Positions 27,778-38,009 of a DNA stretch of 64,000 nt are shown piece after piece. The position numbers were made by a program, and so were the translations under genes. Origin of the DNA: Nostoc sp. JL34. GTDB taxonomy: Bacteria; Cyanobacteriota; Cyanobacteriia; Cyanobacteriales; Nostocaceae. The first letter of the stretch is position 1. Every line of letters starts with the position of its first letter. The stretch covers positions 124,001-188,000 of the forward strand of contig NZ_JABXKQ010000044.1 of assembly GCF_017114945.1 (NCBI RefSeq). The letters are read 5' to 3'. Below the pieces are notes generated by a model. The model ran no database searches. It was not told where the DNA came from and saw only the letters and a list, made by a program, of their open reading frames with translations.

Positions 27778-28377
27778 TTAATTATGAGTAATTTTGTCTG
27801 AATATCAACAGAATAACGAATTTGTCATGCTTAGTGCTTAATTTCTGAAACCTCTCTAGATCAAGTAATATGTTTGTATTATTAACTGAATCGCGTAGGC
27901 ATCACCCTGAAAGCTGAGTGTAAAACTACAAACAATCTCTTAGATATACACTGCAATATTGGCTAAAGAACGTGGATTAAACAAAATGCAAAACTTCTAT
28001 TGAGTTGGGTGGACTCTTCGAGTGCGTAACGCACCCAAAGCACTTTATTATGGTGCTTTAAGTTCTCAACACACCCGATGAAAGTTGTAAGTTATTAAAT
28101 CTACGTTCCTAAAAACCTGCCTATGCAAACCTAAATTAGTATAACTACACAAGCCAAAGTAGTTACCTAAAGAATTAAGTGTAAATTATGTAGACAGAAG
28201 GCAAAGTCCGTAGCCGCATGGTACAACGGCTGAAGTGTTACTCAGTCCCCAATCTTAGTTATAAGGATAAAGAATATAAGTTAATGTCAATAAAAACTGT
28301 GTTCAAGTTAACCACAATCAAAATTTAACAGCATAAATTATAGATAGTATCAACTACTAGTCTTTTCCACACAAGCT
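27778..28377. other. 600-base intergenic region with two small hairpins
   Basis: Between the DUF92 start and the VOC gene. GTGCGTAACGCAC (28022-28034) and AAAGCAC…GTGCTTT (28037-28059) are adjacent palindromes of a kind seen scattered in Nostocales intergenic DNA. No ORF or RNA gene is evident. Confidence 0.45.
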
Positions 28378-28809
28378 ATGAGCCAAACTTTATTTCATCT
28401 GGCTTTTCCTGTGACTGATATTTCCCAAACAAAAGCGTATTACGTAGATGGCTTGGGCTGCATTCCTGGTCGTGAAAACCACCATGCCCTGATTCTCAAC
28501 CTCTACGGTCATCAACTAGTGGCTCACGTCACTAAAGAACTCTTGACACCGCAACCCACTATCTATCCCAGACACTTTGGGCTAATTTTTACCCAAGAAC
28601 ATGACTGGCAAGACTTACTAGAAAGGGCACAACAACAACAGTTACTTTTTCGCGAAGAAACCAAAAATCGCTTTGTTGGTTCTCCTCTTGAGCATCGCAC
28701 TTTCTTTTTAGAAGATCCTTTTTATAATCTCATGGAGTTCAAGTATTATCGTCACCCAGAGGCGATTTTTGGGAGTTACGAACATACACAAATTGGGGAT
28801 AGGACTTAA
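28378..28809 (+). CDS. VOC-superfamily (glyoxalase/dioxygenase-like) protein
   Basis: 143 residues of the vicinal-oxygen-chelate fold. A metal-binding His is near the start (FHLAFPVTD), the second half repeats the fold with a His in RHFGLIF, and a C-terminal Glu is in NLMEFKYYR. Small stand-alone VOC proteins may be lyases, dioxygenases or resistance proteins; the sequence does not tell which. It appears to be a single gene. Confidence 0.85.
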   Translation: MSQTLFHLAFPVTDISQTKAYYVDGLGCIPGRENHHALILNLYGHQLVAHVTKELLTPQPTIYPRHFGLIFTQEHDWQDLLERAQQQQLLFREETKNRFVGSPLEHRTFFLEDPFYNLMEFKYYRHPEAIFGSYEHTQIGDRT

Positions 28810-28864
28810 GAATTAAGACTTAAAAATTAAAAATAAAGAAATGCAAGTGTAATAAGCATCCTGG

Positions 28865-29500
28865 CTACTGACTGGATTTTTCCTTCAGCAAGGGTAGTTT
28901 AATAGGCTTTGCTAAAGCTGCTGTGACTACTGCTAAACTCCTGGAGTCTGTCAGCATCCAAGGATGTAGAGTAACTGGTACTATTACTTGGCTTCCTATC
29001 GGCATTTGTGAACTATTTGCTGGGACAATCATTAAATCATAAGGTGTCCAGATAGACGTAAAATCTAGCTGCCCCAATATTACAGCATCAGAATTTAAAT
29101 CCTTGAGAAAAATGCTGTCAGGGCGCATTTGTAGGCAACCAAGACGGCGGGAAGCATAAGCAACAACAGTTCCATAATGGGGTGAAGAGATGGTAAGAAA
29201 CCGCTGCACGCGGCTAATTCCTCCCAATCGCTGGACATAGTAACGGCTGACAATTCCTCCCATGCTGAAGCCGATTAAATCTAGGCGTTGTTCTGGTGCA
29301 AAGGTAGCTGTAACATAATCGGCTACTTGTTTTGCCAATTCATCAAGACCCATATCACCATTATTAGGAACAAGATTCAGGCTATACACAGACCAACCCT
29401 GTTGTATAAGGTATGGCCTCATTTTATGAAAAACTGCCTCTGTGTCGTCAATGCCGTGTATTAACAAAACAGGATTGCGTTGTTGATTTTCAATGTTCAT
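28865..29500 (-). CDS. lipase/esterase-like alpha/beta hydrolase
   Basis: 211 residues. Opening LLIHGIDDTE supplies the oxyanion region, and the nucleophile elbow GFSMGGIVSRYY carries the catalytic Ser. LTISSPHYGT matches the triacylglycerol lipase pattern in which a Gly-Thr follows a His-Tyr. The C-terminal His is probably in VTLHPWML. There is no signal peptide, so it acts inside the cell. It converges with the VOC gene. Confidence 0.87.
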   Translation of the reverse strand: MNIENQQRNPVLLIHGIDDTEAVFHKMRPYLIQQGWSVYSLNLVPNNGDMGLDELAKQVADYVTATFAPEQRLDLIGFSMGGIVSRYYVQRLGGISRVQRFLTISSPHYGTVVAYASRRLGCLQMRPDSIFLKDLNSDAVILGQLDFTSIWTPYDLMIVPANSSQMPIGSQVIVPVTLHPWMLTDSRSLAVVTAALAKPIKLPLLKEKSSQ

Positions 29501-30013
29501 TTACAAAATCTGGCTGAATTAACGGGTGTATTTCACTTTTGTAGGTACATACTGCTCTACAAACTGAAGCTATTGCTTTTCGGATTCTTTAAAAGATATT
29601 TTTGCAAAACAGAAATGCTTCCAAAAATAGTTTGTATAAAATTTAACTAATTAATCTCGCCATCTGCCAATAGGCTATGACACTCCTTGCACTGGTTGAG
29701 AGTAAGCTGCTTGCTTAACTTCAATTGGGTATTTACCAAACAAAGAAATGTTAATTCTTGTAAAGCTTGCTTTCAGAATCTTGCTCTTAGCTACAGTAAA
29801 ATTTAATAATTAGTTCTCGGTATGTACAGGTTGCAAATGCTTGCAATAGAACATTTGCCCTGTGGTTTTACTACAATGTTAATTAAGCACAAACCTATAA
29901 GGGTTGTCACCAAAACGGCGTGACACCAAGTAGAAAATGTAACATTTTGTCGTAATTTTTAACAATTACGGTCGAGTTCAAAATATAAAAGGTAAAAGGC
30001 AGGAGTAATTGTA
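29501..30013. other. intergenic region, nothing recognised beyond promoters
   Basis: About 510 bases between divergent genes. An AACCTATAAGGGTT palindrome lies near 29891-29904, and a GGAG ribosome-binding site precedes the next gene at about 30000. I see no ORF or RNA gene. Confidence 0.4.
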
Positions 30014-30577
30014 ATGGATTTTATCAAAAAGTTAATTTCGGGTATTCAGGGTTTCCTTGGCGGTATTTTGGGTTTCATTACCGGACTGTTACCAGGGAAG
30101 AACAAAAGCAACGGCTACTTCTTAGAATTGGACGAAGCTAAAGATGCTGCCAAAGATGCTGCTAAAGAGGTAGCATCGAATGCAAAGAAAGTAGCAGAGA
30201 CAGTTACATCCACAGTTGCATCGAATGCTAAGAAAGTAGCAGAGACAATTACATCAGAAGCACCAACTCCATCTAAGCCAGATTCATTGAACGGAACAAA
30301 AACTGCCGCGGCTAAGACTAAGGATAAGGAAAAATCAGCTAAAAATCCCAAACCAGCCGATGTTCAACTAGTCCAGACTGCTGAAGGTCTGAAAGTTGAA
30401 CCGGGCAAAAAAGCAAAAGCCGCAGCAGCCAAAGTACTCAAAGAGCAGCCTACTGAAACAACCTTTGCACCAAAATATCTTGCTCCTTCGACTACTAGTT
30501 CTAATGGTCGTCGTCGTCCAGGAGCTAATATGAGTGCTTATCTAGATATGGCACGTCAGATTAAAACACCTAAATAA
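30014..30577 (+). CDS. hypothetical Lys/Ala-rich protein with amphipathic N-terminus
   Basis: 187 residues. The N-terminus is a hydrophobic-amphipathic stretch (FIKKLISGIQGFLGGILGFI) that could bind a membrane. It is followed by an Ala/Lys/Asp-rich helix containing two direct repeats of SNAKKVAETVTS, then a disordered Lys/Ala/Pro region. A conserved-looking C-terminal block is rich in Arg and ends NMSAYLDMARQIKTPK. A good ribosome-binding site (AGGAG, eight-base spacer) supports the start. I do not recognise the family. Confidence 0.8.
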   Translation: MDFIKKLISGIQGFLGGILGFITGLLPGKNKSNGYFLELDEAKDAAKDAAKEVASNAKKVAETVTSTVASNAKKVAETITSEAPTPSKPDSLNGTKTAAAKTKDKEKSAKNPKPADVQLVQTAEGLKVEPGKKAKAAAAKVLKEQPTETTFAPKYLAPSTTSSNGRRRPGANMSAYLDMARQIKTPK

Positions 30578-30582
30578 TTCAT

Positions 30583-30606
30583 AGAGACCGTAAAATTACG
30601 GTCTCT
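30583..30606. terminator. bidirectional terminator
   Basis: AGAGACCGTAA and TTACGGTCTCT form a perfect 11-bp inverted repeat between the convergent genes ending at 30577 and 30612. Confidence 0.75.
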
Positions 30607-30611
30607 AGAGA

Positions 30612-32930
30612 TTAAACGTGAAGATGCAAGGTTAAGATAACTTTGCCAGTTGTAGATGGGGAAACTCTCCAAAGTAGGAGCGATCGCTTAATTTTCTCCA
30701 CTACAACTGGATCTTTTAAGGTGGAGGTTTCTTCATCCAAAACTACCCTTTCTACCCGACCTTTCTTGACGGTGAACTCAAAGACGATTTCACCACTGAA
30801 GCCTGAAGGAAAGTTTAGTTGCTGAAGGTGTCGGGTTAGATCAGCAATTTCTGTATTATCCAAGCCAGTGATGCTGATGACCTCTAACTGATGGTTGATA
30901 GCTGCGTCTAATATTTCATCTTGTTCCATCTCCTCTAAATCAAAGCTCAAAGATATCTCCACTTCTTTGGGTACTGGAGATTGTGGCGATCGCTTTTGCC
31001 GAAGAAAATCTGGAGCTTCTGCTGAAGCTGGCGCTGATAACTTTGAGAATTTCATTTGAGGCGCAAAACCACCAGCCGGAGCATTACCAAACACTCCTTG
31101 GTAACTAACTGCTTCAGGCATTTCCACTGGTACCTGCATAGACAGATATTCGTTTCCTGGTTCAACTCGCACGTCATCGCTGACAGCCACAAAAGCGGTG
31201 TATTGAGAAAGCAGTTGATAAGTTAAGGCTGTTTCTGTAACCGCTTCCACATCAGCTTTAGTTTCAAAACTCACCATTTGATTCATCAAATCTTTGATGC
31301 AAGCACGTCCCCATAACTGCGCTACAGCAAGATTTCCTGTTTCCTCAAATTTGAGGTTAAACGTTTTTTCATAGTGCTTATCGCCCGCAGCAATGCCGGA
31401 AATTTGCAGATTTCCGCTAACTCTATCCTGTTTGCGACCAAATAAAACTAATGGTTGTTCGCAAAATAAATCAGGCGCTATGGCTGGGTAAATCACAGGC
31501 GATTCTGTGTCACCTTGCCAAGAAATTTGAATATTTGTGAGTACAGGATTGTTAATTTGCCTGTAAAACTTTTCGGCAACCTCTTCCGTGGGTTCATCAT
31601 GACGAATAATTCTAGATATTCCCCGGCCAATTTCGGCGATGCGATTCAGTAAAAAACGGTTAACTGAACTACCAGCACCGAAACTATAAAGGCGATTTGC
31701 TGGTTGGAGGTGCTGTTGTACTTCTGCTAAAATCTCATTTTCGTTGCCGATATAGCCATCAGTTAGAAGTACAACGCTGCGTAATCTTCCGACTGGTGTG
31801 GGGAAATTTATGGCTGTACGAATGCCACTGAGCATTTCTGTGCTGCCATCAGCTTGTAAATTGTTAATGTAAGCGATCGCTTTGGTACGATTTTCTAATG
31901 TATTCGGCAGAGGTGTTGGCGATAACTGCCTAACTCTATCGGAAAAATCGATAATTGTGAAAGTATCGTTGGGATTCAAACCATTGATAAATCGCCGCAT
32001 CAATTCCTGACACTTTTGCAACGGATCGCCAGATTGGGAACCAGAAGTATCCACCAAAAATACGACATCTTTGGGGACAATCTCATCAGTGGAATATTCC
32101 AAAGCTGGAATCAGGTATATTGCAAAATGTCCGCCGCGATCGTCGGTTTGGCTTAATACTGTGGATTGAGTTTCTTTACCAGAAACTTGATAGCGGAGAA
32201 TTAAATCTTTGTTGGGAATTGTATCTTCTCCAGCTAATTGAATCCGCACAATTTGACCTGAGTGTTCAATTTTTAATTGATGGGAAGGAGAACGCACTTC
32301 GGAAATTGGCAAACCCGCATCAATTTCGACTGTGACATTAATATTGTGACGCGAGCGCGTTCCTTCTGAGACTACAGGCGGTGTGATGCGAGAAGCATCA
32401 GGAACTTGGTCTGTATCACCACTAGCATCTATCGGCGTTCCCGGAATATATCTTGGCCCCACCACCATCGGGAAAACAAATTCATAGTTTCCCGCCTCAA
32501 ATTTTAAACTTTCGGTGTAACGAATTGTGACATCAATTTGTTCGCCAGGTTTGATGTTAGCCAGAGATTGCGTGAAAATGTTGTCTCGTTCCTGTTCTAG
32601 AAGTCCGGCGGTGCGTCCTTCTTGTTTTGCCTTTTCGTAGATGGCTACAGCTTCTTCACGTTTTTTAATATTACCTTTGATGATGCGATCGCCTATTTTG
32701 ATTTCCATGTCATCAACGGCCGCCTCATCGGGTAACGGAAAAATATAGACTGCTTCTAAAGGCTGTGTGAAGGGATTTTCAAAGCTTTGGATGACATCAA
32801 CTCGTGATAAATTACCGGCAATTTTTGCTAGAACTTCTGTATACTTGAGTGGAAAAACTAGTTGTTCTCCTTGAGGGGATTGAACGTACAAACCGCCTAA
32901 CTTTAGATTTTTAGCACTTACTGTATTCAT
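30612..32930 (-). CDS. VIT and von Willebrand A domain protein
   Basis: 772 residues. An N-terminal VIT domain (about 10-145; landmarks VFPLKYTEVLAKIAGNLSRV and ENPFTQPLEAVYIFPLPDEA) is followed by a VWA domain from about residue 285 with an intact metal-ion site DTSGS (VVFLVDTSGSQSG). The C-terminal 180 residues include a TonB-like beta segment (GEIVFEFTVKKGRVERV). Inter-alpha-trypsin-inhibitor-like proteins of this kind in bacteria are probably protein-protein interaction modules, sometimes membrane-associated; no signal peptide is seen. Function unknown. Confidence 0.9.
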   Translation of the reverse strand: MNTVSAKNLKLGGLYVQSPQGEQLVFPLKYTEVLAKIAGNLSRVDVIQSFENPFTQPLEAVYIFPLPDEAAVDDMEIKIGDRIIKGNIKKREEAVAIYEKAKQEGRTAGLLEQERDNIFTQSLANIKPGEQIDVTIRYTESLKFEAGNYEFVFPMVVGPRYIPGTPIDASGDTDQVPDASRITPPVVSEGTRSRHNINVTVEIDAGLPISEVRSPSHQLKIEHSGQIVRIQLAGEDTIPNKDLILRYQVSGKETQSTVLSQTDDRGGHFAIYLIPALEYSTDEIVPKDVVFLVDTSGSQSGDPLQKCQELMRRFINGLNPNDTFTIIDFSDRVRQLSPTPLPNTLENRTKAIAYINNLQADGSTEMLSGIRTAINFPTPVGRLRSVVLLTDGYIGNENEILAEVQQHLQPANRLYSFGAGSSVNRFLLNRIAEIGRGISRIIRHDEPTEEVAEKFYRQINNPVLTNIQISWQGDTESPVIYPAIAPDLFCEQPLVLFGRKQDRVSGNLQISGIAAGDKHYEKTFNLKFEETGNLAVAQLWGRACIKDLMNQMVSFETKADVEAVTETALTYQLLSQYTAFVAVSDDVRVEPGNEYLSMQVPVEMPEAVSYQGVFGNAPAGGFAPQMKFSKLSAPASAEAPDFLRQKRSPQSPVPKEVEISLSFDLEEMEQDEILDAAINHQLEVISITGLDNTEIADLTRHLQQLNFPSGFSGEIVFEFTVKKGRVERVVLDEETSTLKDPVVVEKIKRSLLLWRVSPSTTGKVILTLHLHV

Positions 32931-32991
32931 AGAAAACTCCTATTTGATTTGTCAACTTACTTCTTAAAGTTTACGAATTACAAATTACGAA

Positions 32992-34059
32992 TTATTTAAC
33001 AAACACCAGTCCACTATACAAATGAAAAGCTGAATCCCAATTAGTCTGTTCCCTACGAAACAGCTCGATGTGAGACTTGATATGACTCAACATTTCTGTT
33101 TGATCTAATGTTGTATCTGCAAAAGACGTGAAATCTGACCAGATTTTGACTTGAGGTAGTTGCTGGTCAATCCAACTTGATAAACTATTCCAATTAATTC
33201 TGATTGTATTTTGGTTAGCTTGAGGAATGATTTCTAAACCTTGCTGAAATTCATAGCCGTTATCATAAAGTCGGAGAATGGAACGTCTACCAGATATGTG
33301 TAAATCACAAAACTGAGCATAGTCTTGTGTTTGAGTTTTCCATTCCAGTTTCCGGCGGGCATCAACATCTACAACTTGTTCAAAAATGGGCAAAAGTCCT
33401 ACTACTCTTGCTGTGACTTCTGACCAGTCAAAAGTGAGAGAACCAAGTTGATTTACCTCGTTTCGGCAAACAACAGTAGCTTGTGGGGTAGATGCTTGAA
33501 AATGTTTGACTTGATAAACTTGAATTTGCTGAATTTGCGCTATCGTTGCCCAAAAGCAAGGAATACCAGCCTGCTGTAGCTGTTTGCCATAAAATTTTAG
33601 TTCTCCTATTTGGCCAGTGCGGTACAACCTCCAGCCACGACTTGGCAGTATTAATCGTGCAGTGTAGGGGTCTAGCTGCATAATCTGGGCAAATTTTCGA
33701 GACGCTTCTGTTTTTATCTCGGTACTGAGTGGCTCTAAGACTAGTACGCCAAGTTCAATGTCACTTGCTTGGGCCGTTGCTTGAGAAATAGCTCTTTGTC
33801 TTTCTTCTAGTTCCATTTCTTGTAGCCGTCGCAAACCTTGGCGTGCGAGCGTTACTATTTTGGCATTCCTTGTATCTCGCAGCAGTTGTCGATAAATTTT
33901 TTCTGCATCTTGGTGCTTTTCAGATACTTCATTTAGCCGAGCGAGATAATATTGCACCCAAGGATTTTCGGGTGATTCTTTTTGCAGCTGTTTGAGTAAT
34001 TTAGCAGCTGTTTGATAGTCTTTATGCTCAAAGGCGATCGCAACTTGCTCAATCATCAC
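32992..34059 (-). CDS. tetratricopeptide-repeat protein
   Basis: 355 residues. The N-terminus has two TPR-like helix pairs (about 1-75; DYQTAAKLLKQLQKESPENP, then QYYLARL). The remaining 270 residues form a mostly beta region with no family I recognise; it ends in a segment on the pattern AFHLYSGLVFV. It follows the rsmE gene on the same strand (65-base gap). TPRs imply a scaffolding role. Confidence 0.75.
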   Translation of the reverse strand: MMIEQVAIAFEHKDYQTAAKLLKQLQKESPENPWVQYYLARLNEVSEKHQDAEKIYRQLLRDTRNAKIVTLARQGLRRLQEMELEERQRAISQATAQASDIELGVLVLEPLSTEIKTEASRKFAQIMQLDPYTARLILPSRGWRLYRTGQIGELKFYGKQLQQAGIPCFWATIAQIQQIQVYQVKHFQASTPQATVVCRNEVNQLGSLTFDWSEVTARVVGLLPIFEQVVDVDARRKLEWKTQTQDYAQFCDLHISGRRSILRLYDNGYEFQQGLEIIPQANQNTIRINWNSLSSWIDQQLPQVKIWSDFTSFADTTLDQTEMLSHIKSHIELFRREQTNWDSAFHLYSGLVFVK

Positions 34060-34124
34060 TTACTTTAAATACACGTTGGAGTGATGTCTCGCGCAAAAGT
34101 AATTTTGCGTGAGCTATAAATCAT

Positions 34125-34832
34125 TTATACTTCACAAGTTGCGGTAATCAAGGATAATGCTACTACTGGGGCTGTAACTGCTCTCAGGATGCGCCGACCA
34201 AGGGAAACAGGTTGAAATCCGGCTGACTTCGCATTTTCAATTTCTTGTGTTGTCCATCCCCCTTCTGGCCCAGTAGCAATGACAATCTCCTCAGAAATGC
34301 TACTCAGCACCTTGCTTAAATGGGGATACTCTCCACGAGCCTCACAAATGTAACGGTGACTTGTCTGATTCGCGGTGACGGCAGTATTAAAAGCAACAGG
34401 TTCTAAAATTGTCGGCACAAAAGAGCGCTCTGATTGTTCAGCGGCTTCCGCAGCGATGCGCCGCCAGCGTTCGAGCTTTTGAGGACTAGGATGAAGTAAA
34501 GTGCGATCGCTCAACACGGGTACAATACAAGCTACTCCCAATTCTGTACAACACCGTACCACTTCATCAAATCCATTGCCTTTGGGCAACGCCACCATCA
34601 GCGTAATTGATACAGGTAATTCAGTTTCTACTAAAAGTGGTTCTAAAACCTGTGCTTGTTCTCCTGTTAACTGCGCTAACCACCATTTTCCCTTACCATC
34701 CATTGCAATAAAGCGATCGCCTTCATGCAAGCGCAACACACGCCTCAAATAATGCTGTTGTTCTTTGGTGAGTAAAATTTGCCCTTGTTGCAGTTGGGAG
34801 GGTGCGATCGCAATTCTTTGCAGTTGAGACAT
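34125..34832 (-). CDS. rsmE: 16S rRNA (uracil-1498-N3)-methyltransferase
   Basis: About 235 residues from the ATG at 34832 (MSQLQRIAIAP). An in-frame ATG at 34886 would add 18 residues but lies inside a 12-bp perfect hairpin, so I prefer the shorter form. Family blocks are HYLRRVLRLHEGD, the SPOUT-fold region (LMVALPKGNGFDEVVRCCTE), and the knot motifs IATGPEGGWTTQE and SLGRRILRAVTAP. It methylates U1498 in the decoding site of 16S rRNA using S-adenosylmethionine. Confidence 0.93.
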   Translation of the reverse strand: MSQLQRIAIAPSQLQQGQILLTKEQQHYLRRVLRLHEGDRFIAMDGKGKWWLAQLTGEQAQVLEPLLVETELPVSITLMVALPKGNGFDEVVRCCTELGVACIVPVLSDRTLLHPSPQKLERWRRIAAEAAEQSERSFVPTILEPVAFNTAVTANQTSHRYICEARGEYPHLSKVLSSISEEIVIATGPEGGWTTQEIENAKSAGFQPVSLGRRILRAVTAPVVALSLITATCEV

Positions 34833-34866
34833 GGGATTTGGAAATTTCAAGAATATCAAATCAAAG

Positions 34867-34896
34867 ATGGACACAGATAAGTCCATCTGTGTCCAT
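34867..34896 (-). terminator. 12-bp perfect hairpin between sir and rsmE
   Basis: ATGGACACAGAT and ATCTGTGTCCAT around a six-base loop, 24 bases after the sir stop codon on the same strand. It probably separates sir from rsmE transcripts. Confidence 0.6.
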
Positions 34897-34920
34897 TCAC
34901 GGTTTAATTATCTATTCGGC

Positions 34921-36837
34921 TTACGAAAGATTCTGGAAGTAAACCTCTAGCGCTTCAGTCACCAACTGAGTCATCGGCTTACCTTGGCTTTCTGCTACTT
35001 CCTTCAACTTACTATAAACCTCTTCTTTCAAATTGACCCGATGGCGCGATTTGTTTGCACCATTAGCTGTTTGCGGTTCGTAGCTAGCAGCAAATTCGCG
35101 GATGGCATCAAAACCAACGCGATCGCAAAAATCACCAAAGCTTTCCTTTGATTTCCGAGATTTCTTAAAGTAAACAAAAATCGGTTCTAAGAAGCTTTCT
35201 AGGTCATTATGGTGCAGCTTTTCTATATAAGGTTGTGCCAATCGAGTCTGATTTGGTGAACCCCCTAACCATAATTGGTAAGATTCTGGAGCGCTACCGA
35301 CAAAAGCCAATTCTGCCAAGTAAGGACGAGCGCAGCCATTGGGGCATCCTGTCATCCTTACCACAAAATGTTCTTTTTGTAAACCTAGTTTATCCAACAG
35401 AGTGCGAATGCGCTCCAAAATACCCGGTATTGCCCGTTCTGATTCCGTGATTGCCAAGCCGCAAGTGGGTAAAGCCGGACAAGCCATTGCATACCGCACT
35501 AAAGGTTCGATTTTACTGGGTTCATCTCCCACACCGTGACGGCTGAGAATGTCTTGAATAGCTTCCTTGCTATCTGGTTCGATATCGTAAAAAATCACGT
35601 TTTGGTTCGATGTCAGGCGGATGGGTAAGTTGAACTGTTCGACAATTTCCCGCAAAGCGGTTTTCAGTTGAAACGAACCTTCATCCTTGACTCGACCATT
35701 GTCAATGGAAATTCCTAAGAATAGCTTGCCATCACCTTGTTCATTCCAGCCGAGGAAGTCGTGATATTTAAACTCTGGTAGTGGTTTGAAGGCTTCAATT
35801 GCTTTACCAAAATATTCTTCAACTTGGGTGCGGAATTTATCTACGCCCCAATCGTGGATTAAATATTTTAATCTGGCATGACGACGATCGGTGCGATCGC
35901 CATAATCTCTCTGAGTAGCAACAATCGCTTTCACTACGTTATAAACGTCATCTTTCGCCACATAACCGATGGGGTCTGCTAACCTAGCGAAAGTTTCTTC
36001 TTTACCGTGGGTTCTACCTAAACCACCACCAGCAAAAATATTAAATCCTTCTAACTGTTTCTTTTTATTGGTAATTACTACCAACGTCAGGTCTTGGGAA
36101 TACAAATCCACCGAATTATCCCCTGGCACTGTCACGCAAATTTTGAACTTGCGGGGCATATAGTGCGTGCCATAAATTGGTTCTTCGTTGTCATGGATAA
36201 TTGTGCCATTCCCATTGCGCTGTCGTGCTGCCTTCACCTCTGGGTCTTCTTCAGCACTAATTGCTTTTTCGCCATCTAACCAAATTTCATAATAAGCGCC
36301 TGTTTGCGCTGATAGCAAGTCAGCAATATTCTGGGCATATTCCCAAGCATACTGATACTCTGGACGATTCTTAAAGGGGGCTGGTGGTGCCATCACATTG
36401 CGGTTGATGTCACCGCAAGCTCCCAAAGTCGAACCCAGATTATTGACAATGGTAGCAATTGCTGATTTAAGATTCTTCTTTAAAATACCGTGCAGTTGGA
36501 AACCTTGACGGGTAGTTGCTCGTAACGTGTGGTTGCCATACTCATCAGCTATTTTATCTAAAGCCAGATACAGCTGCGGCGGTACTAAACCACCCGGATT
36601 TTTTGTCCGCAGCATAAACTGGTAATCTTTTTCCTGTCCCTTGGTGCGGTTGTCACGGTTATCCTGCTGGTAAGAACCGTGAAACTTCAAAAGCTGTACC
36701 GCATTTTCAGTAAAATGGGTAGTGTCTTGAAGGATCTCAGTTGCTACAGGTTCACGCAAAAAATTACTATTTTCCTTGATTCCTTCTACTTTGGAAGGCT
36801 TACGGCTAGCGATGGGGGAAGGAGCAGATTTAACCAT
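34921..36837 (-). CDS. sir: ferredoxin-sulfite reductase
   Basis: 638 residues. The C-terminal half carries the siroheme/4Fe-4S cysteines as C-x5-C ([12 protein letters not shown]) and C-x3-C ([10 protein letters not shown]). The N-terminal half has the duplicated ferredoxin-reductase-like folds ([33 protein letters not shown]). It reduces sulfite to sulfide with electrons from ferredoxin for cysteine synthesis. The last 40 residues ([20 protein letters not shown] onward) add a ribbon-helix-helix-like tail; similar C-terminal extensions bind DNA in plastid sulfite reductases, but this is only a resemblance. Confidence 0.96.
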   Translation of the reverse strand: MVKSAPSPIASRKPSKVEGIKENSNFLREPVATEILQDTTHFTENAVQLLKFHGSYQQDNRDNRTKGQEKDYQFMLRTKNPGGLVPPQLYLALDKIADEYGNHTLRATTRQGFQLHGILKKNLKSAIATIVNNLGSTLGACGDINRNVMAPPAPFKNRPEYQYAWEYAQNIADLLSAQTGAYYEIWLDGEKAISAEEDPEVKAARQRNGNGTIIHDNEEPIYGTHYMPRKFKICVTVPGDNSVDLYSQDLTLVVITNKKKQLEGFNIFAGGGLGRTHGKEETFARLADPIGYVAKDDVYNVVKAIVATQRDYGDRTDRRHARLKYLIHDWGVDKFRTQVEEYFGKAIEAFKPLPEFKYHDFLGWNEQGDGKLFLGISIDNGRVKDEGSFQLKTALREIVEQFNLPIRLTSNQNVIFYDIEPDSKEAIQDILSRHGVGDEPSKIEPLVRYAMACPALPTCGLAITESERAIPGILERIRTLLDKLGLQKEHFVVRMTGCPNGCARPYLAELAFVGSAPESYQLWLGGSPNQTRLAQPYIEKLHHNDLESFLEPIFVYFKKSRKSKESFGDFCDRVGFDAIREFAASYEPQTANGANKSRHRVNLKEEVYSKLKEVAESQGKPMTQLVTEALEVYFQNLS

Positions 36838-37008
36838 TAGACTTGTATAGTATTCTCAATAAAGCATTAGTAGACGCCGAATCAGCACCCTTCGACTACT
36901 TTATCCCCGGTAATCCGGCCGGAATAATGAGGAATATTTTAATTTTACCACGGCAAAAGCTGGCTTTGTCAGTGATGTAATACTTAGCAAAACCAGCTTT
37001 TGGGAGTA

Positions 37009-37068
37009 GTGAGTTTTTAGTGCTGAGTCCTGAGTACTAAGTAAAGTATAAACTGACTGAGGACTCAA
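37009..37068. repeat. STRR-type array (GAGTCCTGAGTACTAAG and its inverse)
   Basis: TAGTGCTGAGTCCTGAGTACTAAG is followed by GACTGAGGACTCA; the inverted halves can form a hairpin between the sir upstream region and the barrel-protein stop codon. Confidence 0.55.
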
Positions 37069-37075
37069 TAATCTT

Positions 37076-37615
37076 TTATTTGAAGCGATAACCAATACCA
37101 CCATTGATGCTAACAGCAGAAGCATCGCTATTTTGGTAAGCACCAAGTCCTACTTTGGCATTAGTGTAGACGAGGAAGTTATTAGCAACTTCTGATTCAA
37201 CGCCAGCACCTACAACTACAGAATCTCTATTACCTATGGGAGTTGGTGAGCCATCTCTTTCTACAAAAGAATAACCACCAGTTAAATAGGCGTTAGTTCT
37301 ATTAGCGATAGGCACATCCACAGAAAGTTCTGGGATTATGGCACTTGTCTTATCACTCCAGAGGACATTACCGCGTGCAGAAAACGGCGTATTTCCTAAT
37401 TTTGCGCGACCTGTAACATTACCACCAAATGTAGCATCATCGTTGATACCTTGTCCGCCGCTGGTAACACCAGCTGCAACACCAGCACCAACATAACTAG
37501 CATCAGTACCCTTTTTGGTTTCAGCAGAAGCTTGACCAGCTGATAAAACAAAAGGAGCAAATATTAAAGAAGACAATGCAGAAAATGTCACGAAAGACTT
37601 GAGTAAGCGCTTCAT
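37076..37615 (-). CDS. small outer-membrane beta-barrel-like protein
   Basis: About 179 residues from the ATG at 37615 (MKRLLKSFVTFSAL); the upstream in-frame ATG at 37627 is also possible. A signal peptide with a cleavage site near AGQASAET is clear. The mature protein alternates short beta strands and Gly/Asn turns (YVGAGVAAGVTSG, AYLTGGYSFVERDG, SVVVGAGVESEV) and ends INGGIGYRFK, with an aromatic near the C-terminus. This pattern fits a small 8-strand outer-membrane barrel. No specific function is assigned. Confidence 0.82.
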   Translation of the reverse strand: MKRLLKSFVTFSALSSLIFAPFVLSAGQASAETKKGTDASYVGAGVAAGVTSGGQGINDDATFGGNVTGRAKLGNTPFSARGNVLWSDKTSAIIPELSVDVPIANRTNAYLTGGYSFVERDGSPTPIGNRDSVVVGAGVESEVANNFLVYTNAKVGLGAYQNSDASAVSINGGIGYRFK

Positions 37616-37627
37616 AATTTTGACCAA

Positions 37628-38009
37628 ATTTTGTATTTTTTACTTGTATATTCCAGGTCGAAAATGAACTGATAATGTTCCAAGTGATTCTTAAATTTTA
37701 TTAAATGAATGTTGCTATTGATGCCTAATGTTTGCAGGCTAAGTACCCCTGAAAATCATAAATAAACTGTTATAATTACATTCAATGTCTGTTCGTGCGG
37801 GTTCTTTGTTCCAAAAATAGACGCTTTTAAAACTGGCACAATATTTGGAACTAAAACTGAGTCAGTATCTGGTAAATAAAATACCCGATTAATAATTTTT
37901 TGCCGAGCTTTTCACAGATGATGAAAAAGTAGGCTGTAGCATCTGTTGCAACAAGCTATAGAGGGAATCTATAAAGTTAATTTTGAGCAATTCTTGTGGA
38001 GATTGAATA
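37628..38009. other. intergenic region, nothing recognised
   Basis: About 380 AT-rich bases between divergent genes, presumably promoter DNA. A GGAG ribosome-binding site precedes the glycohydrolase gene at about 37996-37999 (GTGGAGATTG). No ORF or RNA gene is evident. Confidence 0.4.

Noticed and set aside
36901..37146. Minus-strand 81-codon frame with a hydrophobic start
   Set aside because: It overlaps the end of the barrel-protein gene out of frame, and runs through heptamer repeats; a shadow.
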